DNA of 64,000 nt from Akebia trifoliata (Eukaryota; Streptophyta; Magnoliopsida; Ranunculales; Lardizabalaceae), in the NCBI GenBank assembly GCA_017979445.1, contig CM030717.1, forward strand, positions 16,231,288 to 16,295,287, in the 5' to 3' direction. Both the position numbers and the translations under genes were made by a program. Position 1 is the stretch's first letter; each line of letters begins with the position of its first letter. The notes below the pieces were generated by a model. It was given only the letters and a program-made list of their open reading frames with translations, made no database searches and was not told the DNA's origin. Shown in pieces: positions 46,390-58,447 of the stretch.

Positions 46390-46990
46390 GAACCAGGTCC
46401 ACGACCTGTATCCAATCCAAATCGGGTCCATGACCTATATCCATTCAAACCAGGTCCCTGACCCATATCCAATCCAAATCAAGTCTATGACCTATATCCA
46501 TTTTGAACCGAGTCCACGACCTATATCCAATCCGAACTAGGTCTCATGACTCATATCCAATCCAAATTGGGTCCACGATCGGTATCCATTTCGAATTGGT
46601 GTCACGACCCATATTCAATCCAAATCGAGTCAATGAACAATATCCAATCCGAATTGGGTTCACGACCCATATCTATTTTGAATTGGGTCTACAACCTGTA
46701 TCTATTCAAACTAGGTCCACAACCCATATCCAATCCAAATTGGGTCAACGATCGATTTCGAATCGGGTTTACAACTCATATCCAATCAAAATCGGATCCA
46801 TGACCCGTATCCATGTCAAATTGGTCCACAACCTGTATCCATTTCAGACTGAATCAATGATCTAAAGTCGACCCGAATTAGGTCCACTATCCACAATCAA
46901 CTCAAGTCGGGTCCACAATCCAAACTAAATCTAAATCGGGTCAATGATCCAAAATCAATCCAAATCGGGTCCACCATCCAATTTTTAATC
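46390..46990 (+). repeat. ~30-bp minisatellite in element E
   Basis: About twenty drifting units of 'gggtccacgacccatatcca' plus 'atccaaatc' or 'tttcgaatt', spaced 28-33 bp. The 120- and 85-codon frames across it are repeat products. Confidence 0.85.
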
Positions 46991-47329
46991 GAAATCGTGT
47001 CATGATCCACAAGACAAATAATAAGGTCTACAATCGACTGATCAATCCAAATGATTTCAAGTATTTTCTAATAAAAAAAAATATTTTTTCAAAAACAAAC
47101 AAAAAAATGAAACAAAAGAAAAAAAGAAAGAGATTTAAAGGTGTCAATTGCACTTCTTGATCAAAGTCGGTACCTAAGAATGCTTTTGCGAAAGCATTGT
47201 GGGCCACCTCTTCCCTAGTAATCTGGTTGTCGATCTTGATTTCAGAAAATTGAATTAGAGACTAACAAAAAAAAATGTGTTATTCCAACTTGATTTGTTA
47301 GCAAAAATCTAATTTTACAAAATATTTTT

Positions 47330-47956
47330 CAATTTCATGTTGATGCCAATTTCATGCTGATATAATTATTTTCAAAAATACGCAATCTAGCTCCGTACTG
47401 ATGCCAACTCCATGTTGATAAAATCATCTCCAAATATATATCGCTAACATCAGTTCCGTGTCGATGTCAGCCCCGTGCTGATGTAACCCGCTCTCAGGAG
47501 CATACAATCCATATCTGTGCTGATGCTAACTTCGTGTTGATACCAGCTCCGTGCTGATGCAAACTCTGTGTTGATGGAAACTCCATGTTGATGTAACCAT
47601 CCTTACAAAATGCACAACCTAGCTCCGCACTGATGTCAGCTCCATATTGATGTCAGCCTCAAGCTGATGTAACTTGCTTTATCAAAATCACATAATCCAA
47701 CTCCATGCTAATGCCAACTTTGTGCTGATGAAACCATCTTAAAAATAAATAAATAAATAAAAATACACAATCCAGCTTTGCGTTGATGCCGGTTCTATGC
47801 TGATGCCAGCTTCGAGTTGATGTAACTTTTATCTCAAGAATACACAATCCAACTCCATGTTGATGCCAACTTCCTGTTGATGCTAGCTCCATGCTGATGT
47901 AATCCACTCTCTTAAGAGTAACACAATCCAACTCCGTACTAATGCCAGCTCCATGC
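47330..47956 (+). repeat. ~15-18-bp minisatellite in element E
   Basis: Dense drifting copies of 'gctccgtgctgatgccaact' with higher-order spacing of 90-130 bp set by 'atgtaac...aca(c)aatcca' blocks. Element B inserted inside the last copies at 47957. The 108-codon minus frame is a repeat product. Confidence 0.85.
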
Positions 47957-49591
47957 TGAAAGCGCCCTCGATCCGCGGGGTGCACGGATCCACTTTTGAC
48001 CTATGAGGTTTGGGAGTCGCCACCTATTTATTATGGTCTACGAACCAAATACTGACCCTAAAAAGGTAAATAACACTAATCTACGAAAGAAAATACGGGT
48101 CCGGGTATCACGTTACGGGGTTGGAAGGTGTAGGCACCAACCCCGCCCAACAAGTGCCGGTCTCTACTTCTTCTCAAAAATCGGTTACATTGCAAAATAG
48201 ACCAAAAATAACAAATAATAATAATAAAAAAATATAAAAGAAAGTTACCTTATCGATTACAACGATTCCCTCAGTACCAACGGAGAGTATCTTCGTATGT
48301 ATTTCCTTCTAATTCACTCATCACCGGATCTGATTTCTGATCTCCAAGTTGAGGTATCTTCTTCTTAGATCTGTGAGTTTTTTTATTTTTCTTATGGATT
48401 TGAAGGTATTTTGAAAGGATTTTTAGGTGTTGTTTGAGCAAAAGTTGAGGTGTGGATGTTAGGACTTCAAAATTAGGGTTTTGGGAAGGTTGGGGATGCT
48501 TCTTGACCTACTTTTCCTAGGATTTATTCTTGGATACGAAAATAGGTTGTAAGAACCCTTATTTATAGATTTTTTAAGTGCTTATTTTGATAGAGTTAGT
48601 GTTTAATTATAATTCTTTTAGAAAGAGTTATTGTTTAATTATAATTATTTTAGGTAGAGTTATATTTTAATTAGAATTATTTTAAATAGAGTTATTATTT
48701 AATTAGGATTGTTTTAAATAGAGTTATTATTTAATTAGAATTATATTAAGGTTTTGACTTTTAGTCTCACTTGATTGACTTTAAGATTTTGACTTTAGTC
48801 CTACTTGATTGACTTTAAGATTTTGACTTTAGTCATACTTAATTGACTTTAAGATCTTGTCTTTAGTCTTACTTGATTGATTTTAAGATTGATATTAGTC
48901 TTACTTGATTGACTTATAAGATTTTGAATTTAGTCTTAATTGATTAACTTTAATTTTAATTAGGTTTTCACTTTACATTAATTAATGTTTTAATTATTAA
49001 TTTTAGAATTTTTAATTATTAAAATTGTAAAAATTATTGTTTTACCCTCGGAGAGGGCTTTTTGCGTTTTAAGTCGATTTTTGATGTTCTAGAATGTGTA
49101 AGAATTGATTTTTCGTAAGGAATTAAATGGGAATATTGGTTTGTGTCATTTATGAAATTGTTTGTGCGAAATGGTCGTGAACTTTATTAAGGGCCTTTTT
49201 GTAATTTTATCAAATTTTGTGAAAATTGGTGAAATGATTTATTTAATTTCGATTTGTTGTTTTATGTGTTTGAAAAGATTTTCCTAAGCATAATGTAAGC
49301 TCTAGGGATGTTTTGATGTTAGGGGTATTTTGATAATTTGATCATTTTTTAGTGATTTTTATCGTGAAGCTTCTTTTTGTCGACAAAATGGTAATTTCTA
49401 TTTTTTTGGAGTTATATTTTCCTAACGTAGCGTGGTTTCTAAGGTTTTGTTTGTTTGAGATACCTCATCCGAATTTGTAAAACATATCTAGTAACAAATA
49501 AAACATTGGAATGATCGTCCATCATTAGGAACCGTTGCAATCGGGTTGACGAGTTGATTAATCAGGCGAGTGCAAAAATGGGGTATCTACA
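47957..49591 (-). repeat. 3' LTR of element B
   Basis: 1635 bp; minus strand from TGTAGATACCCC (49591) to GGGCGCTTTCA (47957). TATA box (TATAAATA, minus) at 48560-48567. Seven TTGACT motifs at about 48754-48912 lie upstream of it in element sense. Confidence 0.95.
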
Positions 49592-49604
49592 GATGCCCTT
49601 CTTT
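49592..49604 (-). other. Polypurine tract of element B
   Basis: Minus strand AAAGAAGGGCATC next to the 3' LTR, the counterpart of 30355-30368. Confidence 0.7.
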
Positions 49605-50029
49605 GATAGAGGGTTGAAGCAAACTAGATAATAAATCTATTTCGATAGATAATGCGATATTCGAATGCCAAAGCTAGTGACAGTTCATTTTGTAGCCTGA
49701 TTTAGCAATTCGTCGGGACGGTCGGATCCTTGAGGGTTAAACTCTCTCCAAACTAAAAGGTGTCAGGTCCTCAAGCCTGAACTCTCATTGACGGTGTCAG
49801 ATCCTTGAATTTTGGAAAATTTTCCCTGACTAAATAAAAAGTGCATATGTGTGCAATGGTGTGATGTTTTTTAAGTAAAAATGTGTCAGGTCCTAGAGAT
49901 ATTCTCTCACTGACAATAATGATTCAAAATTGAAATGTGCTTATGCAACGAAAGCAATCATGACAAGGTTGAATAATGAGGTAATTGGATTCATAACATT
50001 GTAGGAACTTCGTTAAATCTTATTTGAAA

Positions 50030-50780
50030 TTCTTTTTTAGAGTTCGAAAAAAGTTTGAGTATCGTTTATAGGACTCGAACCTATTGTAACCACGCTTCTC
50101 GGACTAAAGAACTTAAACAATCTTGTTAATTCAATATGATTCAAACAAAGCTGGAGTCTCGTTTCTTGGACTCTAACTAAGGTTTACAGGAACTTAAACA
50201 ATCCTATTAAAATTAGAGTCTCGTTTCTCGGACTCGAACTAAGGTTTATAAGCACTTCAAAAAATCTATTCATTATATGATTCAAAAAGTTTGAATATCG
50301 CTTCTCGGACTTGAACCTAGGCTTGTAGGCACTTTTAAAAACTTACTCATTCTATGATTCAAAAAGTTGGAGTCTCGTTTCTTAGATTTGTACTTAGGTT
50401 TGTAGGCACTTCAAAAAACCTATTCATTCTATGATTCAAAAAGTTGGAGTCTCGTTTCTTGGACTCGAACTTAGGTTTATAGGCACTTCAAAAAGCCTAC
50501 TCATGCTATGATTCAACAAGTTGGAGTCTCATTTCTCGGACTCAAACTTAGGTTTGTAGGCACTTCAAAAAACCTACTCATTCTATGATTCAAAAAATTA
50601 GAATCTCGTTTATCGGACTCGAACTTACTAAGCCACGTTTCTTGGGCTTAGATTTATAGGAACTTAAACAATCCTATTAATTCATTCTATGATTCAAAAA
50701 AAGTTGGAGTCTCGTTTCTCAGACTCGAACTTACTAAGTCACGTTTCTCGAGAAACTTAAACAATCCTTTTAATTCATTC
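50030..50780 (-). repeat. 77-bp minisatellite in element B 3' region
   Basis: The phrase 'gattcaaaaagttggagtct' recurs at 50356, 50433, 50510 and 50587 with exact 77-bp spacing; more diverged copies extend to about 50030 and 50780. Units also carry 'cgtttctcggactcgaactt' and 'gtaggcacttcaaaaa'. It occupies the position that holds the 33-bp array in element A, with unrelated sequence. Confidence 0.9.
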
Positions 50781-51393
50781 TATGATTTAAAATTGAGCTC
50801 AAAGTTTGAAAGATCAGGCCTTTATTGGCTTATCATGCATCTGGATTCATAATTATCATTGGACTTCATCGGACTTTTAAGTAAGATTTTCCTTGTTATC
50901 ATGTGATTAAGGATAAAACTTTGGAATTACATGACTTTAAAAAATGCCCCTAGTTTCAAGGTTGGCTTTAATTAGAACTTGACTACGAGACTGATGGAAT
51001 GGATTACGCTTGAAAAATATGGACTTTGATATATGACAGATAGAAGAACTGACATTTCGTTAAATTTAAGACTCTTAAGATTATCATATGTGTAATAAGG
51101 GATTGATCATTTTCTTTCGAATTTCTTTTGAAAAATGCTTGAGCTGGACTTAAAAAATCTTGATAAATACTAGAATAGAAGATCTTTCTCTTCAAAGTGG
51201 TTGATGATTCTATATCTTTCACTAGAGAACACCTGAACAAGTAAACATACTCTTAAAGATCTTACAACGTTCAAGATGACTTCTGATTTTTTCGACCAAT
51301 GTTGTGGCTTGAATGGTTCTGCATTTCCTAATTTCTGCATAAACTTCTTTCTGAATTTTTCTTTTTGATGGGACTTTCCCTCCTATTTGATGA
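50781..51393. other. Element B 3' untranslated region
   Basis: No coding; the 78-codon minus frame 51004-51240 lacks a domain. An 'aaaatgcccctagtttcaag' phrase (about 50941) recalls those in element A. Confidence 0.45.
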
Positions 51394-51960
51394 TGTCCTA
51401 ATTTTTGCTTAGGTTGCCTTTCCAGGTTTTCAACCTAGTGGGTTTTTATTTTTTTTTTCTAAAAATACCTTGATTTTTGCCTAGGTCGCCTTTTTAAGTT
51501 TTCAACCTAGCAAGCTTTCTTTTTTATGGTTATGCCCTAACTTTTGCCTAAGTCACCTTTTCGGGTTTTCAACTTAGCGGACTTCTCTTTTTTCTCGATG
51601 ATCTTAAATATTCAACTCGACAAAATCTTGGTTCCCTACACCTTAACCGAGTCAATTAGCATTCAGAAGGACTTAATAGGTGCACTTGAGACATGGTTTA
51701 GAAAAAAATAGTATAAGGCTCGACCTTCCAAAATGCCCTTAGTTTGATATTCTTTATATTTGTAGATTCTTCTAATTCTTTTTTTTCTAATGCCCCTAGT
51801 TTGGCATTCTTTTTCTCTTCTGTCAATTTTTTTACTCTTTCTTTTAAAGTACCTAGTTTGACATTACTTCCCTTTTTTATCAATTCTGTTGATTCTTTTT
51901 TTCAAATGTCCCTAATTTGGCATTTTTTTTCTTTCAAACCTTTCTATATGGGATTTTCCT
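51394..51960 (-). repeat. Two ~65-bp tandem repeat sets in element B
   Basis: Three copies of 'tttgcctaggtcgcctttt...gttttcaacctag' (51394-51580), shared with 32605-32830 of element A, then five drifting copies of 'aatgcccctagtttggcatt' (51730-51925). The open frames on both strands here are repeat products. Confidence 0.75.
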
Positions 51961-52002
51961 TTTAGATGACACTTTTCTTAAGAGAATACATTTTTTTGCG
52001 TG

Positions 52003-52035
52003 ACCGGGCCTGAAGTAACTTCTCAGGTTGCCTAC
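52003..52035 (-). other. Conserved 3' UTR block (element B copy)
   Basis: CCTGAAGTAACTTCTCAGG and TTGCCTACGTACCCC, as at 33145-33178 in element A. Confidence 0.6.
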
Positions 52036-52959
52036 GTACCCCAAATATTTTTATTTTTTGATTAGGTCAAAATGTAGTTCATACTAGACTTCCCTCCCAA
52101 GGTTGGTCGGTGTGGTTTAGAAGGAAGAGGCTATTGATTTTTTTAAAGGCTGCGAGGGCTAAAGAAAGTTATCTTTTTATTGGTTAGACAGGAAGATGGT
52201 TTGGCCAAAGAAGGCCTCCTTTGGTGAATGCTGCTTGACTTGGTCGAAGTTTCAAGAATTTGATATTTGGATTGCTCTGTCGAGTAAGGTCTTCTTTTGA
52301 GGATGAGTAATTTTAGTTTTCTTCTGAGAATGAGTAATCTTCAGTCTTCTTCTACGAAATTGAGTGTGATTGCGTTCTTTGTATTTGACATTGACTAGTT
52401 CAAGTCTTTTCAAACTTTTAAAGATATCTCATATTTTTTTGCTAATGATAATTATTTTCTCTGAGTAAAAAAATATGATGGATCCTTTCTTGTGGGTCTT
52501 GGCACATTTGTAATGGTTTCAAATACATCATTCTTGATCGATAATATTTGATTTTGAAGTTTACCATCGACTTTATGTCTTGATCTATGTTTTTGTGTGA
52601 TCCATCCATATATCCTTATGAGACTATGCAAGAAGATTGTTGAATTTCTCAAGTAAGTTTACTATTTTCTCATGTTCTCCTGAGCATTACGTATCACCAA
52701 TTTGCACTTTTTGAGTGTACTATTTAATTCCAATATTTATCAAATTTGGTTAGTAAGCTTTAAGTCATTTCTCATGTTAGATTTTATTTTCACATCATTA
52801 TTGCACACATGATAATCAAAAGCTTCTTTATTTATTAGAATTAAAAAGAACATAAACTAACAACCTTACTAAAGCCCAAAAATGAAGATGACTAACTGAA
52901 CTCAAAGACTGATGCACTTGAAGCTAAAAAAAAAACTGAGAAGACTTAAAAGGACGTCA
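52036..52959. other. Element B, region where pol is missing
   Basis: In element A an integrase remnant lies beyond this point; here the sequence passes from 3' UTR-like DNA to gag with no readable pol. The 66-codon minus frame at 52452-52652 has no domain. Confidence 0.45.
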
Positions 52960-53702
52960 TCATTCTGAATGGAGAGACACAATTCTAGGGTCTATGCCAC
53001 TTCGATTATCTTCAATGGATGACTTGAACTTGCCTACTTTTACTATCTCTTCATATTCCGATTCAAGCCTGTCATATGCGGGACAACCTGTTGCTTCAAT
53101 AATTTCTCTGTTCTTTAGTTCTGTCACTGCCTTAGGGTAGTTGAGCTCATTCTGGTATGGAGCGAATGCACTGTTAAAACCAATTGGGTGAATAAAGGAA
53201 ATTGGGTCAATTGATTCGGATTTGGATATGGATATTAGGTTCAGAATAGGAAGGGGTTGATTTTGAAAAGTAGGCAAAGGATTAGTCTTAACATTGACAG
53301 TAGTAAGAGTGGGTATGGTGACTTTTCCTTACTCAATAAGGTCTTGGATAGCATGTCGGAGAGTAATACACTTGTCAAGAACATGATCAGGCATCTGATG
53401 AAATTTACAGAATTGCCCATTATCCAGGTTTGGGGGAAGAGGATTAGGCAAAGGCTTAAGTTGTAAAGGTGTCAACAATCCCCTTTTCATCAATTTTTGA
53501 TAAGCAACACTAAGGGACATTCCAAGATTGGCAAATTGTTTCCTAGGCTTAGCTTGTGAAGGTTGAGTAGCTTGAGGAGATAATGCGAAAGAGGTATTGG
53601 CCACTTGTAAGGAATTGACATTAGGTTTGAAATGTTTGGGTTTTGACTCATACGAGTTACCAAAAAGTCCCGAAGAGTAGGCATCCTCAACTTGATTTCC
53701 AA
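52960..53702 (-). pseudogene. Gypsy gag of element B, C-terminal half
   Basis: Two overlapping minus frames. From 53715: 'GNQVEDAYSSGLFGNSYESK', a typical post-capsid segment; a Pro/Gln-rich linker; 'VAYQKLMKRGLLTPLQL'; then a degenerate zinc-binding block 'GQFCKFHQMPDHVLDKCITL' followed by 'RHAIQDLIE', a hallmark of Tat-lineage gag. After a stop, 53277-52960 continues with an acidic tail. It joins the half at 57133-57971 once the solo LTR and one TSD are discounted. Confidence 0.85.
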
Positions 53703-54119
53703 TGTAACACCCCATATTTTCAACTCATATCTTGAGAAAATTAAATGGTGAGATTTGAAAAAAATATCGAAGGAGAGACTTAGAGTAAAATACTCGGATT
53801 TTATTATGATTAATTTCGAGGAAAATCAACTTCGCCATTAGATTCAAAAGGATTGAAATATATACATTAGCCTGTAAGCAAGTCCGAATTCGAATTCGGA
53901 TAGAGAAGTTATAGAATCCTCGAATTTCATGTTAAGTGGGACCCAAAATAGTGGAATTTCATTAGAGTGAGAATCAAAAAGGTTTGATGATACCATTAGA
54001 TTCGTAGTGAAAAATTATTCGAAATGGTATATTCGTTTATCATTTTCCGAGTCCAAATAGTTAAGTTATGATCGAAACTAGAAATGATGGGGAAATTACA
54101 AGTATACCCTCAGCCCTCT

Positions 54120-54126
54120 TATAAAA
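54120..54126 (+). promoter_or_regulatory. TATA box of the family III LTR
   Basis: TATAAAA, 418 bp into the LTR, in a CT-rich context ('ccctcttataaaag'). Confidence 0.6.
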
Positions 54127-54839
54127 GAAAACTCACTTTCTTTTATTTCATTTCACTTCTTCACTCTTCTCCAAAGAACTCAACTCAGCCATTTTCTAGA
54201 CCTAGGGTTTGAACCCATTTCTATCAAGATCTATCCCAATCATGTCCGAGTTGAACCTCGACGAAGAAGGCAAAGTCGTCGGCGTTGTCGAGCTCTACGT
54301 CCTCACCCCATCCAACCTCCATTTCCTCTTCTTTTCTCTTGGTCTCCCACAAGAATCAGCAAGTGGGTTTTTGTATAATCACTTGGAACCTCATCCAAAT
54401 CATAGGAGAGTCGTTGTTGGTCATTAGGAAGCGGGGAGAACACCTTCAAAGAGGGTTTCACAACCAACCACTCCGTTGGCACCCGAGTTCAACCACTTTC
54501 GGAACTTCGAGCCGCCTAACATTGATCCTTAGTGTTGATTCATCACCATTGGCGTCCACAAACAAGTAAGGGACTTCCAATTATTATTGGTAGCTTTAAA
54601 TTTCTCAAATGTGCATTTAGGGTTTTGAAATAAAACTTATTGTCTGCATTTAAATCGTAGAAATTGGTGTTTGATTTCAAATTCATGGTAAAAGTAGGTG
54701 TTTTGTTTATGCTTTATCGAATTTTGATAACAAAATCGTGGGTGGGTCGAATGGTTCGAAGAATGGAAGAAGAAATCGAAAAAGGGATTGAAAAACCCAA
54801 AAATCGCGAGTGAGGTTCAGGCTGTAGGTGGGAAGGGTC

Positions 54840-55001
54840 GGTGCCACCGGCACCTACCGAAGGCATCCTGTCGGTCCCACCGACAGAATGTTGCTTCTGC
54901 CACCGACGAAATCAAGAAGCACCCGAAAACTTTGTTCTGTCGGCAGGACCGTCGGTCCCACCGACACCTGCCGATGTGTATTCTGTCGGTTCCATCGACA
55001 G
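54840..55001. repeat. Cluster of four near-perfect hairpins in the family III LTR
   Basis: GGTGCC-ACC-GGCACC (54840-54854); CTGTCGGT-CCC-ACCGACAG (54868-54886); a nested pair TCGGCAGG ... CCTGCCGA (54940-54974) enclosing GTCGGT-CCC-ACCGAC (54951-54965); and CTGTCGGT-TCC-ATCGACAG (54983-55001). All use three-base loops. Confidence 0.85.
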
Positions 55002-57132
55002 CATATTGATTCAGCCACCGACAGACACAGTTTTGACCAGAACAGTGTTCTGACTCTTGGCTTGACCTCCTCACACCTTATACACTATTTCTCACCCTTC
55101 ATTTCATTAAAATATTAAAGTAAATGTCCTCTTTAATTTTTACTTTCCATTTACTTTAAGTTCTTTAATGAAATTAAGGTTTTACCCCCCATTTTGGAAC
55201 AATGGGAATGGTTTCAAGATCCAAATCTCAAAGGATCAAAATCCAAATTTTGGTTTCAAGAACAAAACGTATTTTTCGACGTTTTCGGCAAGTTTTCAAA
55301 ATGAAATAACTTTCACGTTCCTTTGAATTAGATTACAAAAACTATATGGTGTCGAATCTCATGATCAAGACTTTAATTTCGAGAACTTTGAAAATTTGAG
55401 TTTCTGACACTTAGCCAAATTTTCACCAGCTTTCTCTATTTTTAACAGCTTTGGTCCCGAGCATCGCTGGGAACTTGTTTTTGAATAAACTTCGGTGATT
55501 TTCAATGGAAAGACCAAAAGAATGACTTTGAAAGATTGAAAATGAATGGTTGATTTGAAAGGATGAAAATGAGAATGTTGAGAGAATGGGAAAAGGGAAT
55601 GAACGGTAAAATGTTAGAATCACACCCGAGGGGTGATGTCTGCATTTTACATTATATGTTGTGTGTAGGTTGGTGAAAGGATATCCAGGTTATTAATGAA
55701 AGGGTTGCATGTTTATTTCGATTATGTTAGCGCTTGCGCTGAGTACTGTTATTTATTTTAGGCCGATTGGCCACGGTTGCATGGTAGGAACTGGATATCC
55801 GTTCTCAACCCTGTTCTGTTAATTTCTCTTTTATTTTAAATGAAAAATCATATATGTACGTAGCTATTTTGTGAGCTGTTAAAGGGTTTGTGAATGCCTG
55901 AAGGGATAGTGTGTCACATCATCCGGAGGGGTACACTATCCTGGGATGTACGGTAGGGACCACCAAACTCATACGTGGTATGGGACGCGTATGAGAGTGG
56001 AGTCACAACTGGAATCCGGGTCCATTCCTTTCTTATCTTTACCAGTGAACGTGTATTGTAAAGGTGGTCGTATACGAGTGGAGTGTCATTTGGGAATTAC
56101 ATGCACGCCTGATAGGTATAGACGAAGATGATTAGTCAGTGATCACTAACAATCTAGTAGTAGTTAAACGTTCTGACACATCGAAAAGAGACCCATTGCT
56201 TACGGTCACGTCAAACGGCCAGCCTGAGCCGGATAAATGGTTCCGCAAGCGTGGTAGACACGACCAGCCACAAAATCAGGAACTACGATGTTATTGGGGA
56301 ATATCATGTCCTGACTGGGAGCGATCCAGTCGTGAATCCCAACTCTTTAATTCCAATACTCCACCATTTGTATTATGTATATGTCGTTATATTTCGAATT
56401 ACAAACTGAGAAGCATGTCTATTATTTTAATGTTGCCAACGGTATTTGCATAGAATGAAAAATATATAATGAGTATGGATGATTGATGCCATGTGTAATT
56501 TTTAAACTGTTTAGTTGCTCATCCCTGGCTATATGTACCAGTTGATCGTATTTTATCTTGTAAAACCTTGTATGTATTAAAAATATTCAGTATGCTTTAT
56601 TCGATCATGCTTAGGAAGGGTTATCGGTAGGAATTGGCTGTGGACTTGCTGGGTAACTTTCGTTACTCACCCTTTCCTTCCTATTTTTTTTAGTTTCAGC
56701 ACTTGCAGCTGTCGAGGCAGGCATAGAGGCAGTAATTGAGGAGTATCTGGCCGATCAGATCGACGATCAGATTTTATTGCCTGGTGAACACAGGGCCACA
56801 TCCCTTAGTGTTGTCAGTTTCACCCAGGATGTATGTAGTTTTTGGATTGAGAGTTTAGGCCTATGTTAGAGTGAGAGTGTTTTGGTAAGCCTGTATATTG
56901 ATAAATCTTCCGCACTCTGATCTACTTACATGTTAGATGTAATTAGTCTTCCGCTGTTATTTTCCTGTATCTACATTTTTATATACAGGTTTTGTTATAA
57001 ATTGGTTTATCAGGTTTGAGTTCCGTGAAACGCTAACATAAACAGAGGAGACCATGCCGAAATTTTGATGTGCCACCTAGTACCTTGGGATTTGGCCTTG
57101 GGATTTGTGTTAGCGTTTGGCGGGGCGTCACA

Positions 57133-57971
57133 TCCAACCTCAAGGAGGGATTGAAAAGTGGGAAGGTACTGAGTATCAAGTACTTGGCATAATTTGAAGT
57201 GAGATTTTTGAGGATAATCTTGACTTGTTCCTTCTCTTGAGGTCGATCCCACAATTGAGCGATTTTAGCTCTCCATCGAACAATGAACTCAGTGAAAGTT
57301 TCCCCGAGTTTTTGTTTAGTAGTTTCTAGGTCTCTTCTTATGAGTTCAATATCCGTGTTGAATGAATACCGACCAATAAACTCTTTCATCAATTCATATC
57401 ATGTTCTTACCCGAGATGAGTCAATGACATTAACTAGTGTAGGACAGGACCTGTAAGGGTTTTTTAAAAAAGTTGAGCCATCTGTTCTTCACTTAGACCC
57501 TGAGATTGCACTATGCCAACATATGAATTTCTCCATATCTGGCATTATGAATTTCTCTAGCAGATGGACCATAGGAAATAAGGTCATTGCCCCTAATCCA
57601 AGAGTAAGATCGTCAGGGTCTTTAATATTCTTCAAAGTAGTTTCAAGCTGAGTTATTCGATGAGTTAAGATAGGGTCGACAGGTAATTGATCATCTTCTT
57701 GATTTTTGACAAGGTCAAACACATCCTGAGGTTCTATAACTTTATCTTTTCCCTTTTCAGTTTTCAGGGATTCAATTTGTGTTTGGACTGAAGCAATAAT
57801 CTGTGCTTGAAAAGATTCTAAAATCTGACGGAGCGCAGCTTCATTCACGATACTCGTTTCTTTTGGTGGCAAAGACTGACTACTTGGCAATGGTACTCTA
57901 GAAAGACGACTTTTTTCATGGACCCAAAGTAGTATAGATGGAGGTTTAGAACGTTTGAGACCAATTATCAC
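57133..57971 (-). pseudogene. Gypsy gag of element B, N-terminal half
   Basis: From 57971 leftward: an N-terminal region with Ser/Pro-rich and helical segments ('LRQILESFQAQIIASVQTQI', 'RITQLETTLKNIKDPDD'), then after a frame break near 57480 the capsid core at 57392-57180: 'FIGRYSFNTDIELIRRDLE', 'ETFTEFIVRWRAKIAQLWD', 'IILKNLTSNYAKYL'. A second frameshift near 57185 leads into 'YLPTFQSLLEVG', which continues across the solo LTR into 'NQVEDAYSSG'. This is a Tat-lineage Gypsy gag disabled by two frameshifts and the 3.4-kb insertion. Confidence 0.85.
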
Positions 57972-58447
57972 CTGATTGGAAGTAAACCAAGGTTAACCAT
58001 TGACTCTAAAGGTTTGACTCTTAACCACATTATTAAAGTTTTGATATAAAATAACCTAAGTCCGGTGGAAAATATTGAATCCAAATGCACTATAAGTCTA
58101 TGGTGACCAAGAAAGTGAGAAAGGTTAGACGCGGGTCTATCCCTAATTGGGATTGAACCTTTGATCAGACAAATTAATTTGATCTTAAGATTGAATCTTT
58201 CTATATAAAGTGGTCTGGATCTTTAAAAGTGAAACCAATTAGTCCAATTGATTTGGTATTGATCAATTTGTCAATTGGGCCAACTGATTTAATTGGTTCA
58301 AATTGATCAGTACATTTCATCGATTGGGTCGGACCGATATAGTTGGTTTAGTTTGAACAGTCTGGATCAGTCCACCTACTTACCTGTTGGTTGGATTAAA
58401 TAGAGCAACCCGGGAACACCCACGATAAGTTCGAGTCGTGACCTATA
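57972..58447 (-). other. Element B leader upstream of gag
   Basis: Untranslated. Short phrases 'ttgatcagt', 'attgggtcggaccgat', 'aattggttcaaattgatcag' repeat loosely. It ends at the TSD CTATA of the nested family II LTR; 58405-58440 matches 35495-35530 of element A. Confidence 0.55.

Larger units (their letters stand above)
53703..57132 (+). mobile_element. Family III solo LTR inserted in element B gag
   Basis: 3430 bp from TGTAACACCCC to GGCGTCACA, flanked by a perfect TCCAA duplication (53698-53702 and 57133-57137). TATA box TATAAAA at 54120-54126. The TGTAACACCCC start and very long LTR resemble Tekay/Del chromovirus LTRs; that placement is inference. No primer site, tract or coding is attached. 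Open frames inside (54209-54427, 55946-56131 and others) have no domains. Confidence 0.93.

Noticed and set aside
46252..46865. Overlapping plus-strand ORFs of 69, 120 and 85 codons
   Set aside because: All are readings of the ~30-bp minisatellite in element E.
47957..49591. Calling 47957-49591 a solo LTR
   Set aside because: A polypurine tract and family I internal sequence follow directly, and a matching LTR with primer site lies at 62499, so it is the 3' LTR of element B.
54209..55118. Several open frames in the GC-richer part of the family III LTR
   Set aside because: They overlap in several frames on both strands, lack domains, and lie within an LTR, where GC-rich hairpin DNA opens frames by chance.
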